From the NCBI GenBank assembly GCA_024508725.1, contig JANINS010000004.1, positions 1,072,163 to 1,136,162 of the forward strand: DNA of 64,000 nucleotides, read 5' to 3'. How positions within the stretch are numbered: the stretch's first letter is position 1; the number at the start of each line of letters is the position of its first letter. The DNA is from Chitinophagaceae bacterium. GTDB lineage: Bacteria; Bacteroidota; Bacteroidia; Chitinophagales; Chitinophagaceae. Positions 15,955 to 23,828 of this stretch are shown in pieces. The position numbers were made by a program, and so were the translations under genes. Below the pieces are notes generated by a model. The model saw nothing but the letters and a program-made list of their open reading frames with translations. It did no database searches and had not been told where the DNA came from.

Positions 15955-17043
15955 TTAACTATTCATTATTTTATTCTGATGGCTGATGCTTTCCATGTGA
16001 ACAGCATCGAAATACTTGATGATAAATTCTTTGCTCAAGCCAAGTTTTTCCCCTTTTGCCATTGCTCTTTCAAGTATCTCGTTCCAGCGACTCGTTTGTA
16101 AGATCGTAACGCTATTGTTTTTTTTATATTCTCCTATCTTATCTGCAATTTTCATTCGCTGACCAAGCAACTGCAACAGCTCGTCATCGAGGTGGTTGAT
16201 CTGTTCTCTCAATCTTTCGAGTGCAGTAATGAAAGATTTCTCATCAGTTGTTTCTACTCTCCACTGGATCGAATCAAGCATCTTCAGCAAAACTTCCGGA
16301 GTAACCTGTTGCATTGCATCGCTCCATGCGTTATCAGGGTCGATGTGCGATTCGATCATCAAACCATCATAATCGAGATCGATGCTTTTCTGCGAAACAT
16401 CTAATAAAATATCTCTTCTTCCGCTGATGTGTGAAGGATCACAGATCAACATCATACCTGGATTTCTACGTTTCATCTCAATAGCTAAATGCCACATGGG
16501 TGCATTTCGATATTCTGTATTGCCGTAAGAACTAAATCCACGATGTATTAAACCAATTTGTTTGATGCCGGCTTTCGCAACACGTTCAACTGCACCAGTC
16601 CATAATTCAAGATCCGGATTGATGGGGTTTTTGATCAGCACCGGAACATCAACACCTCTTAATGCATCGGCAACTTCCTGGACACTGAAAGGATTTACTG
16701 TTGTTCTTGCACCGATCCAGAGCACATCAACATCAAAATTCAATGCATCTTCTACCTGCTTACCGGTTGCTACTTCTACTGCAGTTGGTAATCCTGTTAT
16801 TTTTTTTGCATTGGCGAGCCATGGCAAACCTTTAACGCCAACACCTTCAAAACTTCCGGGACGTGTTCTTGGTTTCCAGATACCGGCTCTCAGCATATCA
16901 ACTTTGCCGGTTGCAGCAAGACGTTGAGCAGTTTCCAAAACCTGTTCTTCTGTTTCTGCAGAACAAGGTCCACTGATGATTAGCGGACGTTTGTTCCAGA
17001 GTTGCTGAATTTTTTCTTTCAATTCGATTGTTGTTGCTTGCAT
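15955..17043 (-). CDS. Bifunctional DAHP synthase / chorismate mutase
   Basis: The 362-residue fusion starts the shikimate pathway and also rearranges chorismate to prephenate. Residues 1-260 are a KdsA-like type I DAHP synthase: RPLIISGPCSAETEEQ, RAGIWKPRTRPGSFEGVG, VLWIGARTTVNPFSVQE, LIHRGFSSY and LICDPSHISGRRD. Residues about 265-362 are an AroQ-type chorismate mutase (LERLREQINHLDDELLQLLGQRM; KIGEYKKNNSVTILQTSRW). In such Bacteroidota fusions the mutase part can serve as an allosteric switch for the synthase; that is family knowledge, not shown here. Confidence 0.94.
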   Translation of the reverse strand: MQATTIELKEKIQQLWNKRPLIISGPCSAETEEQVLETAQRLAATGKVDMLRAGIWKPRTRPGSFEGVGVKGLPWLANAKKITGLPTAVEVATGKQVEDALNFDVDVLWIGARTTVNPFSVQEVADALRGVDVPVLIKNPINPDLELWTGAVERVAKAGIKQIGLIHRGFSSYGNTEYRNAPMWHLAIEMKRRNPGMMLICDPSHISGRRDILLDVSQKSIDLDYDGLMIESHIDPDNAWSDAMQQVTPEVLLKMLDSIQWRVETTDEKSFITALERLREQINHLDDELLQLLGQRMKIADKIGEYKKNNSVTILQTSRWNEILERAMAKGEKLGLSKEFIIKYFDAVHMESISHQNKIMNS

Positions 17044-17060
17044 AAGGACCTTACTCTCGT

Positions 17061-17081
17061 TCTCTCTCCAAAGGAGAGAGA
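17061..17081. repeat. Perfect 9-bp hairpin upstream of the DAHP synthase gene
   Basis: TCTCTCTCC AAA GGAGAGAGA forms a stem 18 bases upstream of the DAHP synthase ATG. It may lie in the 5' leader of that mRNA, or it may be a dispersed palindrome. No T-run follows on either strand. Confidence 0.55.
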
Positions 17082-17174
17082 GGTCGAACTTTTGAATATC
17101 AATTAAACACTTGCTTTATACATTTCAACTTTGGTACTTACATTGGCTAATTAACACATCATCTAATCACCAGA

Positions 17175-18851
17175 TTAACGCCTGCTGTCAGCATCATTCA
17201 TCCTGATCTTTCTGCCACGGAAATTTTTTCCATCAATAGATTTGATCATCTGCTTTGCAGCTTTTGATTCAATTTCTATCCAGCTGTTCATTTCTTTCAT
17301 ATCGATTCTGCCGAGTACATCTTTTTTAAGATCACTCATATCCAAAATGAATTGTAGAAAACTGGCTTTATAAAATCCATCTTTTGTTCCAAGGTTCACA
17401 AACAAACGAGTGGTGTTTGCTGGGCTATTGAACTCTCTTCTTTCTCCACGTTCGTTGCCTCCTCTCCTGTTTCTGTCGCCTCTTTCGTCTCTTGATCCAC
17501 GCTGATCCCTGTCTTTGCGTTGTTCCCTTACATTAAGATCACCGGAGTTCTCATAATACTTAAGGAAGCGATCAAATTCCAATGCAGCCACTCTTTGCAA
17601 AACCTCTTCTTTGCTTACATCAGCAAATTTTTCTTCCAGCATGGGCAGATAAGTTTCATAATCGCCATGAGAAATATCTGTTTTCAAAAGTTTATCCATG
17701 AAGTAAAAGAACTGCTTACGGCAAACATCTTTTCCACTTGGTATTTCCAGTTTATGAAACGGAGCCTGCACCATTTTCTCGATCGTACGCAGCTTGTATG
17801 TTTCTCTTGCATGAACGATGCTCATACAAATACCAGTACTACCAGCTCTTCCTGTTCTACCGCTACGGTGTGTGTACACTTCAACATCATCAGGAAGTTC
17901 GTAGTTGATAACATGTGTTATTTCCTTTACATCAATACCTCTTGCAGCAACATCGGTAGCAATCAGGAGTTGTAATGTTTTCTCCCTGAAAGCATTCATC
18001 ACTTTATCACGCTGTGCTTGTGTTAAGTCTCCATGTAATGCATCGATATCGTATCCTTCCCTGGTAAGTTTCTCTGCTATATCCTGTGCATCGAGTTTTG
18101 TACGGGTGAAAATGATACCATACATACCCGGATTAAAATCGATGAGTCGTTTCAACGCTTCGTAACGATGTTGTGCTGCCACAACATAATACTGATGATC
18201 GATACTTTTATTTGCCGTGTTGGCTTTACCAACAGTTACTTCGAAAGGAGTGGTCATGTATTTTTTGCTCACTCTTCTTATCTCCGGAGGCATTGTAGCA
18301 CTGAAGAGCCATGTTGCTTCACGGTTAGGCGTATTCTTTAAAATGAATTCGATGTCTTCCTGGAAGCCCATGTTCAGCATTTCGTCGGCTTCATCCAGTA
18401 CAACATATTTTATCTCTTCAAGATTAACTGCTTTACGTTCTATCAGGTCTATCAAACGACCAGGCGTTGCCACAACAATCTGTACACCTTTCCTGATGTC
18501 TCTCACCTGCATGCTGATGGATGTACCACCATACACAGCCACAACCTGCATACCCGGTAAAAACTTTTTAAAGTTCTCGAGATCATTCACTATTTGCATA
18601 CACAGTTCTCTTGTAGGACAAACAACAAGAGCCTGCGGAAACTTTTGTTTTGCATCCATCAATTGCAGCAACGGCAAACCAAATGCTGCTGTTTTTCCTG
18701 TTCCTGTTTGAGCTAAGCCTATAAAATCTTTTGTGCCGCTCAATAGCACAGGAATCGCTTTCTCCTGGATCGGACTTGGGTTAACAAAACCCAATGCATC
18801 GGTAGCCTTTACCAATTTCTCGTCCAATCCCAGTTCACTAAATGTTATCAT
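17175..18851 (-). CDS. DEAD-box RNA helicase with DbpA-type RNA-binding domain
   Basis: The 558-residue cytoplasmic helicase has all core motifs: the Q motif (FVNPSPIQEKAIP), AQTGTGKT at 47-54, PTRELCMQI, DEADEML, SAT, HGDLTQAQRD, ATDVAARGID and HRSGRTGRAG. After the two RecA domains comes a charged helical segment, an Arg/Gly-rich linker (about residues 445-475) and a DbpA RNA-binding domain (RLFVNLGTKDGFYKASFLQF). This layout fits the CsdA/DeaD group, which acts on structured RNA and in ribosome assembly, often in the cold. It interrupts the aromatic block between the DAHP synthase and tyrA genes. Confidence 0.92.
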   Translation of the reverse strand: MITFSELGLDEKLVKATDALGFVNPSPIQEKAIPVLLSGTKDFIGLAQTGTGKTAAFGLPLLQLMDAKQKFPQALVVCPTRELCMQIVNDLENFKKFLPGMQVVAVYGGTSISMQVRDIRKGVQIVVATPGRLIDLIERKAVNLEEIKYVVLDEADEMLNMGFQEDIEFILKNTPNREATWLFSATMPPEIRRVSKKYMTTPFEVTVGKANTANKSIDHQYYVVAAQHRYEALKRLIDFNPGMYGIIFTRTKLDAQDIAEKLTREGYDIDALHGDLTQAQRDKVMNAFREKTLQLLIATDVAARGIDVKEITHVINYELPDDVEVYTHRSGRTGRAGSTGICMSIVHARETYKLRTIEKMVQAPFHKLEIPSGKDVCRKQFFYFMDKLLKTDISHGDYETYLPMLEEKFADVSKEEVLQRVAALEFDRFLKYYENSGDLNVREQRKDRDQRGSRDERGDRNRRGGNERGERREFNSPANTTRLFVNLGTKDGFYKASFLQFILDMSDLKKDVLGRIDMKEMNSWIEIESKAAKQMIKSIDGKNFRGRKIRMNDADSRR

Positions 18852-18921
18852 GTATCCGTTTAATTTGCGGCAAAGGTACTTAAATCAATCCCTTGCAATG
18901 CTTTGATTATGTTATTATGAT

Positions 18922-18992
18922 ACCAGCTGTAGCTCCTTGTAGCAGCATTCGTTGCGTCGCAATCCTTTCATCGTTCTGAACTTTGATCAACA
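18922..18992 (-). repeat. Dispersed intergenic repeat, copy 4 (full length, minus orientation)
   Basis: The about 71-bp element reads ACCAGCTGTAGC... , core GTTGCGTCGCAAT (18951-18963), right end TTCTGAACTTTGATCAACA. It is among the best full-length copies and lies between the helicase gene and tyrA. Confidence 0.85.
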
Positions 18993-18998
18993 CCCAAA

Positions 18999-19841
18999 TC
19001 ATTTGATAATCCTTTTAATTTTATTCGCCCCTTCAATTAACTCCTGCAGGTAATCAAAATTTTCTTTTTCCAGGCAAGCTTTGAACTTTCGCAGCTGAGA
19101 AATGTGTTCATTCAATACATCCAACACATTTTCTTTATTCTGCATAAATATCGGAACCCACATAGCAGCATGGCTCTTAGCCAAACGTACGGTGCTTTCG
19201 AAACCACCACCAGCCAATTGAAATATCTTGTCTTCTTCTCTCTCCTTCTCCAAAACAGTTAAAGCCAATGCATACGAAGCAATATGAGAAATATGACTTA
19301 CGTAAGCTGCATGTATATCATGTTCATGCGCTTCCATATATACTTTCTGCATTGGAACAAGATCGTACAGGCCTTCTATCAATTCAACAGCATCGTTATC
19401 GCTTTCTTCTTTGTTGCAGATCACAGCAACTCGTCCTTTGAAAGCTCCTTTTACTGCATTTTCAGGTCCGCTGTATTCGGTTCCCCACATTGGGTGAGTG
19501 GCAACAAATCTTCCTCTTTTGCTATGATCTTTTATAACATCAACGATCTGCTCTTTTGTAGATCCGATATCCATCACCACTTGTTTGTTCGAAATACCAT
19601 CAAGAACTTTTGGCAACAATTTTACGATCGCATTTACCGGTATTGTAATAATGATCAGATCGCTTCTTTTCACCAATTCATCTAAACTCACCGGTTCATC
19701 AATAAATCCCACTTCAACTGCTTTCTCCAAGTTTTCTTCTGAGGCGTCATATCCAATAAGATTCCATGAAGGTTTTTTCTCACTGATGAGCCATGCAAAA
19801 CTTCCACCCATCATTCCTGTACCGATAATTCCTACTGTCAT
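18999..19841 (-). CDS. tyrA: Prephenate dehydrogenase
   Basis: The 280-residue enzyme oxidises prephenate to 4-hydroxyphenylpyruvate for tyrosine synthesis. An N-terminal Rossmann fold (VGIIGTGMMGGSFAW) binds NAD(P). Other landmarks are VMDIGSTKEQIV, ATHPMWGTEYSGPENA, HDIHAAYVSHISHIASYAL and the helical dimerisation domain with GGGFESTVRLAKSHAAMWVPIF. There is no ACT or mutase domain; chorismate mutase is supplied by the DAHP synthase fusion nearby. It is first in transcription order of the minus-strand aromatic block. Confidence 0.94.
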   Translation of the reverse strand: MTVGIIGTGMMGGSFAWLISEKKPSWNLIGYDASEENLEKAVEVGFIDEPVSLDELVKRSDLIIITIPVNAIVKLLPKVLDGISNKQVVMDIGSTKEQIVDVIKDHSKRGRFVATHPMWGTEYSGPENAVKGAFKGRVAVICNKEESDNDAVELIEGLYDLVPMQKVYMEAHEHDIHAAYVSHISHIASYALALTVLEKEREEDKIFQLAGGGFESTVRLAKSHAAMWVPIFMQNKENVLDVLNEHISQLRKFKACLEKENFDYLQELIEGANKIKRIIK

Positions 19842-19854
19842 ATCAACATATTAA

Positions 19855-19886
19855 AAACAAAAATCCCGACTGTTATAGCCGGGACT
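19855..19886 (-). terminator. Minus-strand terminator before tyrA
   Basis: On the minus strand AGTCCCGGC...GTCGGGAT forms a hairpin followed by a T-rich tract (TTTTTGTTTTT). It would end transcripts from the lipoprotein genes upstream. Confidence 0.8.
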
Positions 19887-20017
19887 TTGTATAAGTAATT
19901 GGTTATGGTTATGCAAATACTACCCGGTAATTCGGTTGAGATAATACCAATAATAATATTTGCTGTATTGTGTCATTGTTTTCAAAACAAAGAAACATTT
20001 TTGATTCAGCCAAAAAT

Positions 20018-20176
20018 TTATGGCAGCTTTCTTAAGATACCTGAGTCAGCTCCAACTTTTGTACTGTCTACACCAATGGTAGAATCTTTATCCTGGTTGG
20101 ATGCATCTTTTTTTGTTTGGTTATTAGTACAACTCATTAATCCTACAAGAATGAACATTATCAAAAAAGCTTTCAT
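20018..20176 (-). CDS. Small lipoprotein, 52 residues
   Basis: The short frame from ATG 20176 gives a lipoprotein signal with a Cys after LMS (MKAFLIMFILVGLMSCTNN), followed by about 35 polar residues rich in Asp, Lys and Ser. A longer reading frame exists but adds 42 residues without sense. It is the third of three consecutive tiny lipoproteins on this strand, each followed by its own terminator. Function unknown. Confidence 0.6.
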   Translation of the reverse strand: MKAFLIMFILVGLMSCTNNQTKKDASNQDKDSTIGVDSTKVGADSGILRKLP

Positions 20177-20216
20177 CGTTCTTTTAATAAGAACATCCAA
20201 AAACCAGACCTCAGGA

Positions 20217-20250
20217 AATAAAAAAAGCCATCCCGTGGATACGGAACGGC
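20217..20250 (-). terminator. Minus-strand terminator of the 61-residue lipoprotein gene
   Basis: On the minus strand GCCGTTCCGT ATCC ACGGGATGGC forms an imperfect stem followed by seven T. It lies downstream of the gene ending at 20322. Confidence 0.8.
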
Positions 20251-20321
20251 CTCTAACGATTGCTTGCCATATGAAAAAATCGTTGATTAAGTCAGTCGGC
20301 AAGCGAATTCTGACTTATTAA

Positions 20322-20507
20322 TTACTTCTTAGTAGTTGTATCAACTTTAACAGTAGTGTCAACTTTAACTACAGTAGTATCTGGTGTAACTGGAGCAACA
20401 ACAGTAGTATCAACTGTTGCAGAATCACCAGTTTTTGTTTCATCAGAACCGCTGTTGCAAGCTGCGAATACGCCAGCTACTGCCAAGATTGCTAAAAACT
20501 TCTTCAT
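20322..20507 (-). CDS. Small Thr/Val/Asp-repeat lipoprotein, 61 residues
   Basis: ATG 20507 gives a lipoprotein signal (MKKFLAILAVAGVFAAC) nearly identical in style to the neighbour at 20643. The mature part is a run of DTT-V units (VDTTVVAPVTPDTTVV, VKVDTTVKVDTTTKK), extended and without predicted fold. A GGTTAC-N16-TATTAA element lies about 35-62 bases upstream, the same as in front of the ECF sigma gene. Function unknown; a surface-anchored spacer or stress-induced lipoprotein is possible. Confidence 0.68.
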   Translation of the reverse strand: MKKFLAILAVAGVFAACNSGSDETKTGDSATVDTTVVAPVTPDTTVVKVDTTVKVDTTTKK

Positions 20508-20541
20508 TGTACAATGTTTGTTTTGTGAGTGAATTTGTTCA

Positions 20542-20569
20542 TTAATACCCTCTTTTAAAAAAGGTAACC
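20542..20569 (-). promoter_or_regulatory. Putative ECF-type promoter of the 61-residue lipoprotein gene
   Basis: Minus-strand GGTTAC (20569-20564), a 16-base spacer, then TATTAA (20547-20542). It matches the elements before the sigma gene and the 70-residue lipoprotein gene. An alternative reading as a TAnnTTTG box (TACCTTTT) cannot be excluded. Confidence 0.55.
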
Positions 20570-20590
20570 TGTGAAATTCATTTTTTTTCA

Positions 20591-20620
20591 AAAAGTAGCT
20601 ACCCGAATACCGGGCAGCTA
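20591..20620 (-). terminator. Minus-strand terminator of the 70-residue lipoprotein gene
   Basis: On the minus strand TAGCTGCCCG...CGGGTAGCTA forms a 10-bp stem (one mismatch) followed by a T-rich tract. It lies 23 bases after the gene ending at 20643. Confidence 0.85.
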
Positions 20621-20642
20621 TTTTAATTTGATAATCAGCTAA

Positions 20643-20855
20643 TTACTTCTTGTTTTTTGAAGTATCTACTTTGTTAGTCATTGAATCTATTTCCGCTTTT
20701 TTAGCATCAGCAGAAGAATCGATCATGTCTTTTTTCTCGTTAGCAGCAGAATCGATCGCATCTTTAGTAGAATCTGCTTTGTTGTCAGCGTCTGTACCAC
20801 CGTTACAAGCTGCCATAGCGCCAGCGATCAAAAGAACACTCAAAAACTTTTTCAT
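20643..20855 (-). CDS. Small alpha-helical lipoprotein, 70 residues
   Basis: The lipoprotein signal MKKFLSVLLIAGAMAAC is followed by about 53 residues in repeating units built on Asp-Ser-Ala-Lys (STKDAIDSAANEKKD, MIDSSADAKKAEIDSM), likely one long charged helix. It faces the divergent ECF sigma gene. A GGTTAC-N17-TATTAA element lies in its 5' region, with TATTAA about 30 bases before the ATG. Function unknown; the composition resembles stress-induced envelope lipoproteins, and this is only an analogy. Confidence 0.72.
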   Translation of the reverse strand: MKKFLSVLLIAGAMAACNGGTDADNKADSTKDAIDSAANEKKDMIDSSADAKKAEIDSMTNKVDTSKNKK

Positions 20856-20883
20856 TGTGCTTTGTTTTAGTTATAGATTAATC

Positions 20884-20912
20884 TTAATATCTCGGGCATA
20901 TGAAAGGTAACC
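20884..20912 (-). promoter_or_regulatory. Putative ECF-type promoter of the 70-residue lipoprotein gene
   Basis: Minus-strand GGTTAC (20912-20907), a 17-base spacer, TATTAA (20889-20884). It is one of three matching elements within 450 bases. Confidence 0.55.
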
Positions 20913-20955
20913 CGACTGAATCTCAGCTTTTTTAGAAATATTTGCAGCCCACATG

Positions 20956-20983
20956 GGTTACATAATCCACATTCCGGTATTAA
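20956..20983 (+). promoter_or_regulatory. Putative autoregulated ECF promoter of the sigma gene
   Basis: GGTTAC (20956-20961), a 16-base spacer, TATTAA (20978-20983). Transcription would start only a few bases before the GTG start codon of the sigma gene. Confidence 0.55.
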
Positions 20984-20993
20984 AAATGGATCA

Positions 20994-21560
20994 GTGAAAG
21001 CCGAGTATAACGAACAATTATTGCTTAAAGGACTGGCAAACAATGACTCACGAGCCATTGAAACGATCTATAAAGAGAATTTCAGTGTTATCCTGGCTTT
21101 GATCACCAACAATAATGGGACAGCGGACGATGCAAGAGACATTTTCCAGGAAGCCATGATAGCTCTTTACGAAAAAGCACAAAGCACATCTTTCGTGTTA
21201 ACCTGTAAGATCCAGACCTACCTGTATTCTGTTTGCAGAAGGTTATGGTTGAAAAGGTTGCACCAGAACGGACGTTATCTCTACCAGGTTGAAGGACTTT
21301 CTGAAACCGTGGCGGTAGAAGAAGACCTTGAAGAACATGATAGAAAGAATGCCGAGTTTGCGATCATGGACAGAGCGTTAAGCAGTTTGGGTGAACCCTG
21401 CAAAAGTCTTTTAGAAGCTTATTACCTGCAGAAGAAAGACATGCAGCAGATCGCCAAAGAGTTCAGGTATACAAATGCTGATAATGCAAAGAACCAGAAA
21501 TACAAGTGCCTGATGCGTTTGAAGAAATTGTTCTTTGCCCAGTTTAATATAGGAGAGTGA
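20994..21560 (+). CDS. ECF-type RNA polymerase sigma factor
   Basis: This 188-residue sigma-70 family protein has region 2 (NNDSRAIETIYKENF, then DDARDIFQEAMIALYEKA) and region 4 (LSSLGEPCKSLLEAYYLQKKDMQQIAKEF with a helix-turn-helix). It has no region 1 or 3, as in ECF factors. The start is GTG at 20994; an ATG at 20986 is out of frame and stops after three codons (ATGGATCAGTGA), overlapping the GTG. The next gene starts 3 bases after the stop. That gene has an anti-sigma-like N-terminus, so the pair forms a typical sigma/regulator unit. Confidence 0.9.
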   Translation: MKAEYNEQLLLKGLANNDSRAIETIYKENFSVILALITNNNGTADDARDIFQEAMIALYEKAQSTSFVLTCKIQTYLYSVCRRLWLKRLHQNGRYLYQVEGLSETVAVEEDLEEHDRKNAEFAIMDRALSSLGEPCKSLLEAYYLQKKDMQQIAKEFRYTNADNAKNQKYKCLMRLKKLFFAQFNIGE

Positions 21561-21562
21561 TT

Positions 21563-22660
21563 ATGGATGATATTCTACTTTTAGAGGCTATTGAAAATTA
21601 CCTTACCGGCAAAATGAGCCGTGAGGAACGTGAGTATTTTGAAAATCTCCGTAAAACAACTCCTGAGGTTGACCAGATGGTGGTGGAGCACAGTATGTTC
21701 CTTCAACAAATGGATACTTATGCAGCACATCGTAACCTAAAGCATGTGCTTCATGAAACACATACGAAGCTTCTTGAAAAAGGTGAGATCACTGAAAACC
21801 CTTCTCCTACCACTAAAGCTAAGGTTATTCAACTCTGGAGAAAATACAAAAGAGTTACGGCCATTGCAGCATCTGTTGGTGGAGTGATTGCTTTGGTGAT
21901 TAGTGTAGTGGTTGTGGCTGTATCTCCAACTCCTAATAGTAAGACAATCCAGGAATTAAATAGAAAGGTAAATAACCTTGAAAGAAAAACGGATGCTATC
22001 AATAACGAAGTGAATAGATCCAAGATCCCTGGAACCATTACACAAACAACTGATGGCTCTGGTTTCCTGATCGACACTAAAGGTTACCTGGTTACAAATG
22101 CTCACGTTGTAAAAGGTTTATCAAACGCTGTAGTCATTAACAGCAAGGGGCAACAATTCAGTGCGAAGATCATAGCAGTTGATGAATCAAAAGACCTGGC
22201 TGTATTACGTATTATTGATAAAGATTTTCAATCACCTTCTTCTATTCCATACAGTTTCAAAAGAACTTCAGGTGATCTTGGTGAGCAGATCTACACACTT
22301 GGTTATCCAAGAAATGAGATCGTTTACAATGAAGGTTATTTGAGTGCCAGAACAGGAAATGATGGTGATACACTTACTTACCAAATGAGTATCAATGCCA
22401 ATCCTGGCAATTCAGGTGGACCTGTGTTGAATAAGAATGGTGAGATCATTGGGGTATTAAGTGCAAGACAAACTCAAGCTGTAGGTGTAGTATTCGCCGT
22501 AAAAAATAAAGCTTTGTATCGCTTTATCGATGAAGTGAGAAAAGCCGATACAGCTGTCGAAAAGATCAAGCTCACCAATTCTTCTAACCTGAAAGGCAAA
22601 GAAAGAACAGAGCAGATCAAAAAGATGGAAGATTACGTTTACCAGGTGAAGGCTTTCTAA
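21563..22660 (+). CDS. Membrane protein: anti-sigma-like N-terminus, one TM helix, trypsin-like (S1C/DegP-type) protease
   Basis: The product is 365 residues from ATG 21563, which has an AGGAGA element 7 bases upstream; a GTG overlapping the sigma stop is the alternative. Residues 1-95 are cytoplasmic, with an acidic helical start (LLLEAIENYLTGKMSREEREYF) typical of Bacteroidota anti-sigma factors. A membrane helix lies at about 99-120, then a short coiled coil (IQELNRKVNNLERKTDAINNEV). The C-terminal 200 residues are a chymotrypsin-fold protease with the full triad: His181 (TNAHVV), Asp211 (KDLAVL), Ser284 (GNSGGP). Spacing is as in DegP, but there is no PDZ domain. The protease would face the periplasm. 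I infer that it senses envelope state and controls the adjacent sigma factor; this is not demonstrated. Confidence 0.85.
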   Translation: MDDILLLEAIENYLTGKMSREEREYFENLRKTTPEVDQMVVEHSMFLQQMDTYAAHRNLKHVLHETHTKLLEKGEITENPSPTTKAKVIQLWRKYKRVTAIAASVGGVIALVISVVVVAVSPTPNSKTIQELNRKVNNLERKTDAINNEVNRSKIPGTITQTTDGSGFLIDTKGYLVTNAHVVKGLSNAVVINSKGQQFSAKIIAVDESKDLAVLRIIDKDFQSPSSIPYSFKRTSGDLGEQIYTLGYPRNEIVYNEGYLSARTGNDGDTLTYQMSINANPGNSGGPVLNKNGEIIGVLSARQTQAVGVVFAVKNKALYRFIDEVRKADTAVEKIKLTNSSNLKGKERTEQIKKMEDYVYQVKAF

Positions 22661-22673
22661 GCCTTCTTTTTTT
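22648..22673 (+). terminator. Terminator overlapping the protease stop codon
   Basis: The stem GAAGGCTT / AAGCCTTC with a 3-base loop is followed by seven T. The stop codon TAA lies inside the hairpin. Confidence 0.88.
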
Positions 22674-22675
22674 GC

Positions 22676-23704
22676 CTAATACTGAAAGAAAATCTCAGTT
22701 GCTCCGTAACCAAATCTTGGATCGTACTGATTCACGAAAGTCTTTACTTCTCTTCGTGTTTTAAGGATATCGTGTATCTCGTCTCTTAATCTTCCGCTTC
22801 CTACTCCATGTATTACGATCAGTGATGGTTGAAGATGACCAACAGCAAGGTCGTACCATTTATCGAACTCCCGTAACTGCATATCCAGTATTTCCTGGTT
22901 GCTCATGTGTTTCCAATCGTCAGAAAGTTTTTCCATATGCAGGTCGACAACACTTCGGGCAGGCTCCATGTGCTGGCGAGCTTTCTTAGCTTCATATACT
23001 TTAAATCCTTTTGCAGCCAACCCTGATAGCTCAAATCTTTCTTCTTCTACACGTACAGGATATTCATCAAAAAGTTTATAGGAAATGTTGGGATGATTTT
23101 TCTCCTTCATCTCTTCAACTTGCTTAAAGATCTGTTTGGGCTTGATCTTAACGGTGCTTTCAAAGTATTCTGCTTTCTTTTTATCGGGGACTAAAAGGGA
23201 AAATTCAAAGCTGAAAGATGGACTATCATTAAAATCACCAAAGTTGATGTCGTGCAGGTAAAAATCATGAAAAGGTGAAGCCTCGTTCTTCAACTCGAAT
23301 TCCGGATCGCCCAAGAATGATTGCTTATAAGTGAATTTATACGCTTTGTCTGTTTTGTTGACGAGGAAGATCTTAAATAACTCAACCACTTCATCATTAA
23401 AGTCATCAAGACTGAATTTAGGAATGAGTGACAGCCAAACACCTTCAGCAACTTTCACTTCATTCTTCCTGATCTTTTCTTTGGGAACCTGGTCAATGTA
23501 AACCTTTGCCTTCTTCGGTTCTGAAGGGAACAGCTTCTTCTCAGTAAATCGTTTGAAATACGGAAAATCTATCTGGTCCATATAAGCCGGGAACTTCACT
23601 CCACGAACCTCGATCATCACCATTTTTTCGCTGAGGATCTCGATCACCTCACCTTCTTCGTTGCTGTGCAGCACTAAAATCTTATCGCCTACCTGGTACT
23701 TCAT
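22676..23704 (-). CDS. DUF2027 and Smr domain protein
   Basis: The 342-residue cytoplasmic protein starts with a small beta-rich segment (YQVGDKILVLHSNEEGEVIEIL), followed by the DUF2027 region (about residues 70-230). It ends with a Smr domain: VVDLHMEKL and IVIHGVGSGRLRDEIHDIL (about residues 250-342). Smr domains bind or nick branched DNA or act on RNA in stalled-ribosome pathways; MutS motifs are absent, so it is not MutS2. The combination is a Bacteroidota family. The gene is convergent with the protease gene. Confidence 0.85.
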   Translation of the reverse strand: MKYQVGDKILVLHSNEEGEVIEILSEKMVMIEVRGVKFPAYMDQIDFPYFKRFTEKKLFPSEPKKAKVYIDQVPKEKIRKNEVKVAEGVWLSLIPKFSLDDFNDEVVELFKIFLVNKTDKAYKFTYKQSFLGDPEFELKNEASPFHDFYLHDINFGDFNDSPSFSFEFSLLVPDKKKAEYFESTVKIKPKQIFKQVEEMKEKNHPNISYKLFDEYPVRVEEERFELSGLAAKGFKVYEAKKARQHMEPARSVVDLHMEKLSDDWKHMSNQEILDMQLREFDKWYDLAVGHLQPSLIVIHGVGSGRLRDEIHDILKTRREVKTFVNQYDPRFGYGATEIFFQY

Positions 23705-23762
23705 AATTGAAAGGCGGCAAATTTAAGACTAACCAGCATGAAACAAGGTTAAAGCTCAGCCA

Positions 23763-23821
23763 AGCTTCAGTTGTGCAAGTGTACGACGCAACAAAAGCTA
23801 TATAAATTTATAGCAGCCGGT
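23763..23821 (+). repeat. Dispersed intergenic repeat, copy 5
   Basis: AAGCTTCAGTTGTGCAAG then GTGTACGACGCAAC (23779-23792, one base off the core) and right end TAGCAGCCGGTG. It lies between the Smr gene and the permease gene. Confidence 0.78.
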
Positions 23822-23828
23822 GCCACAA

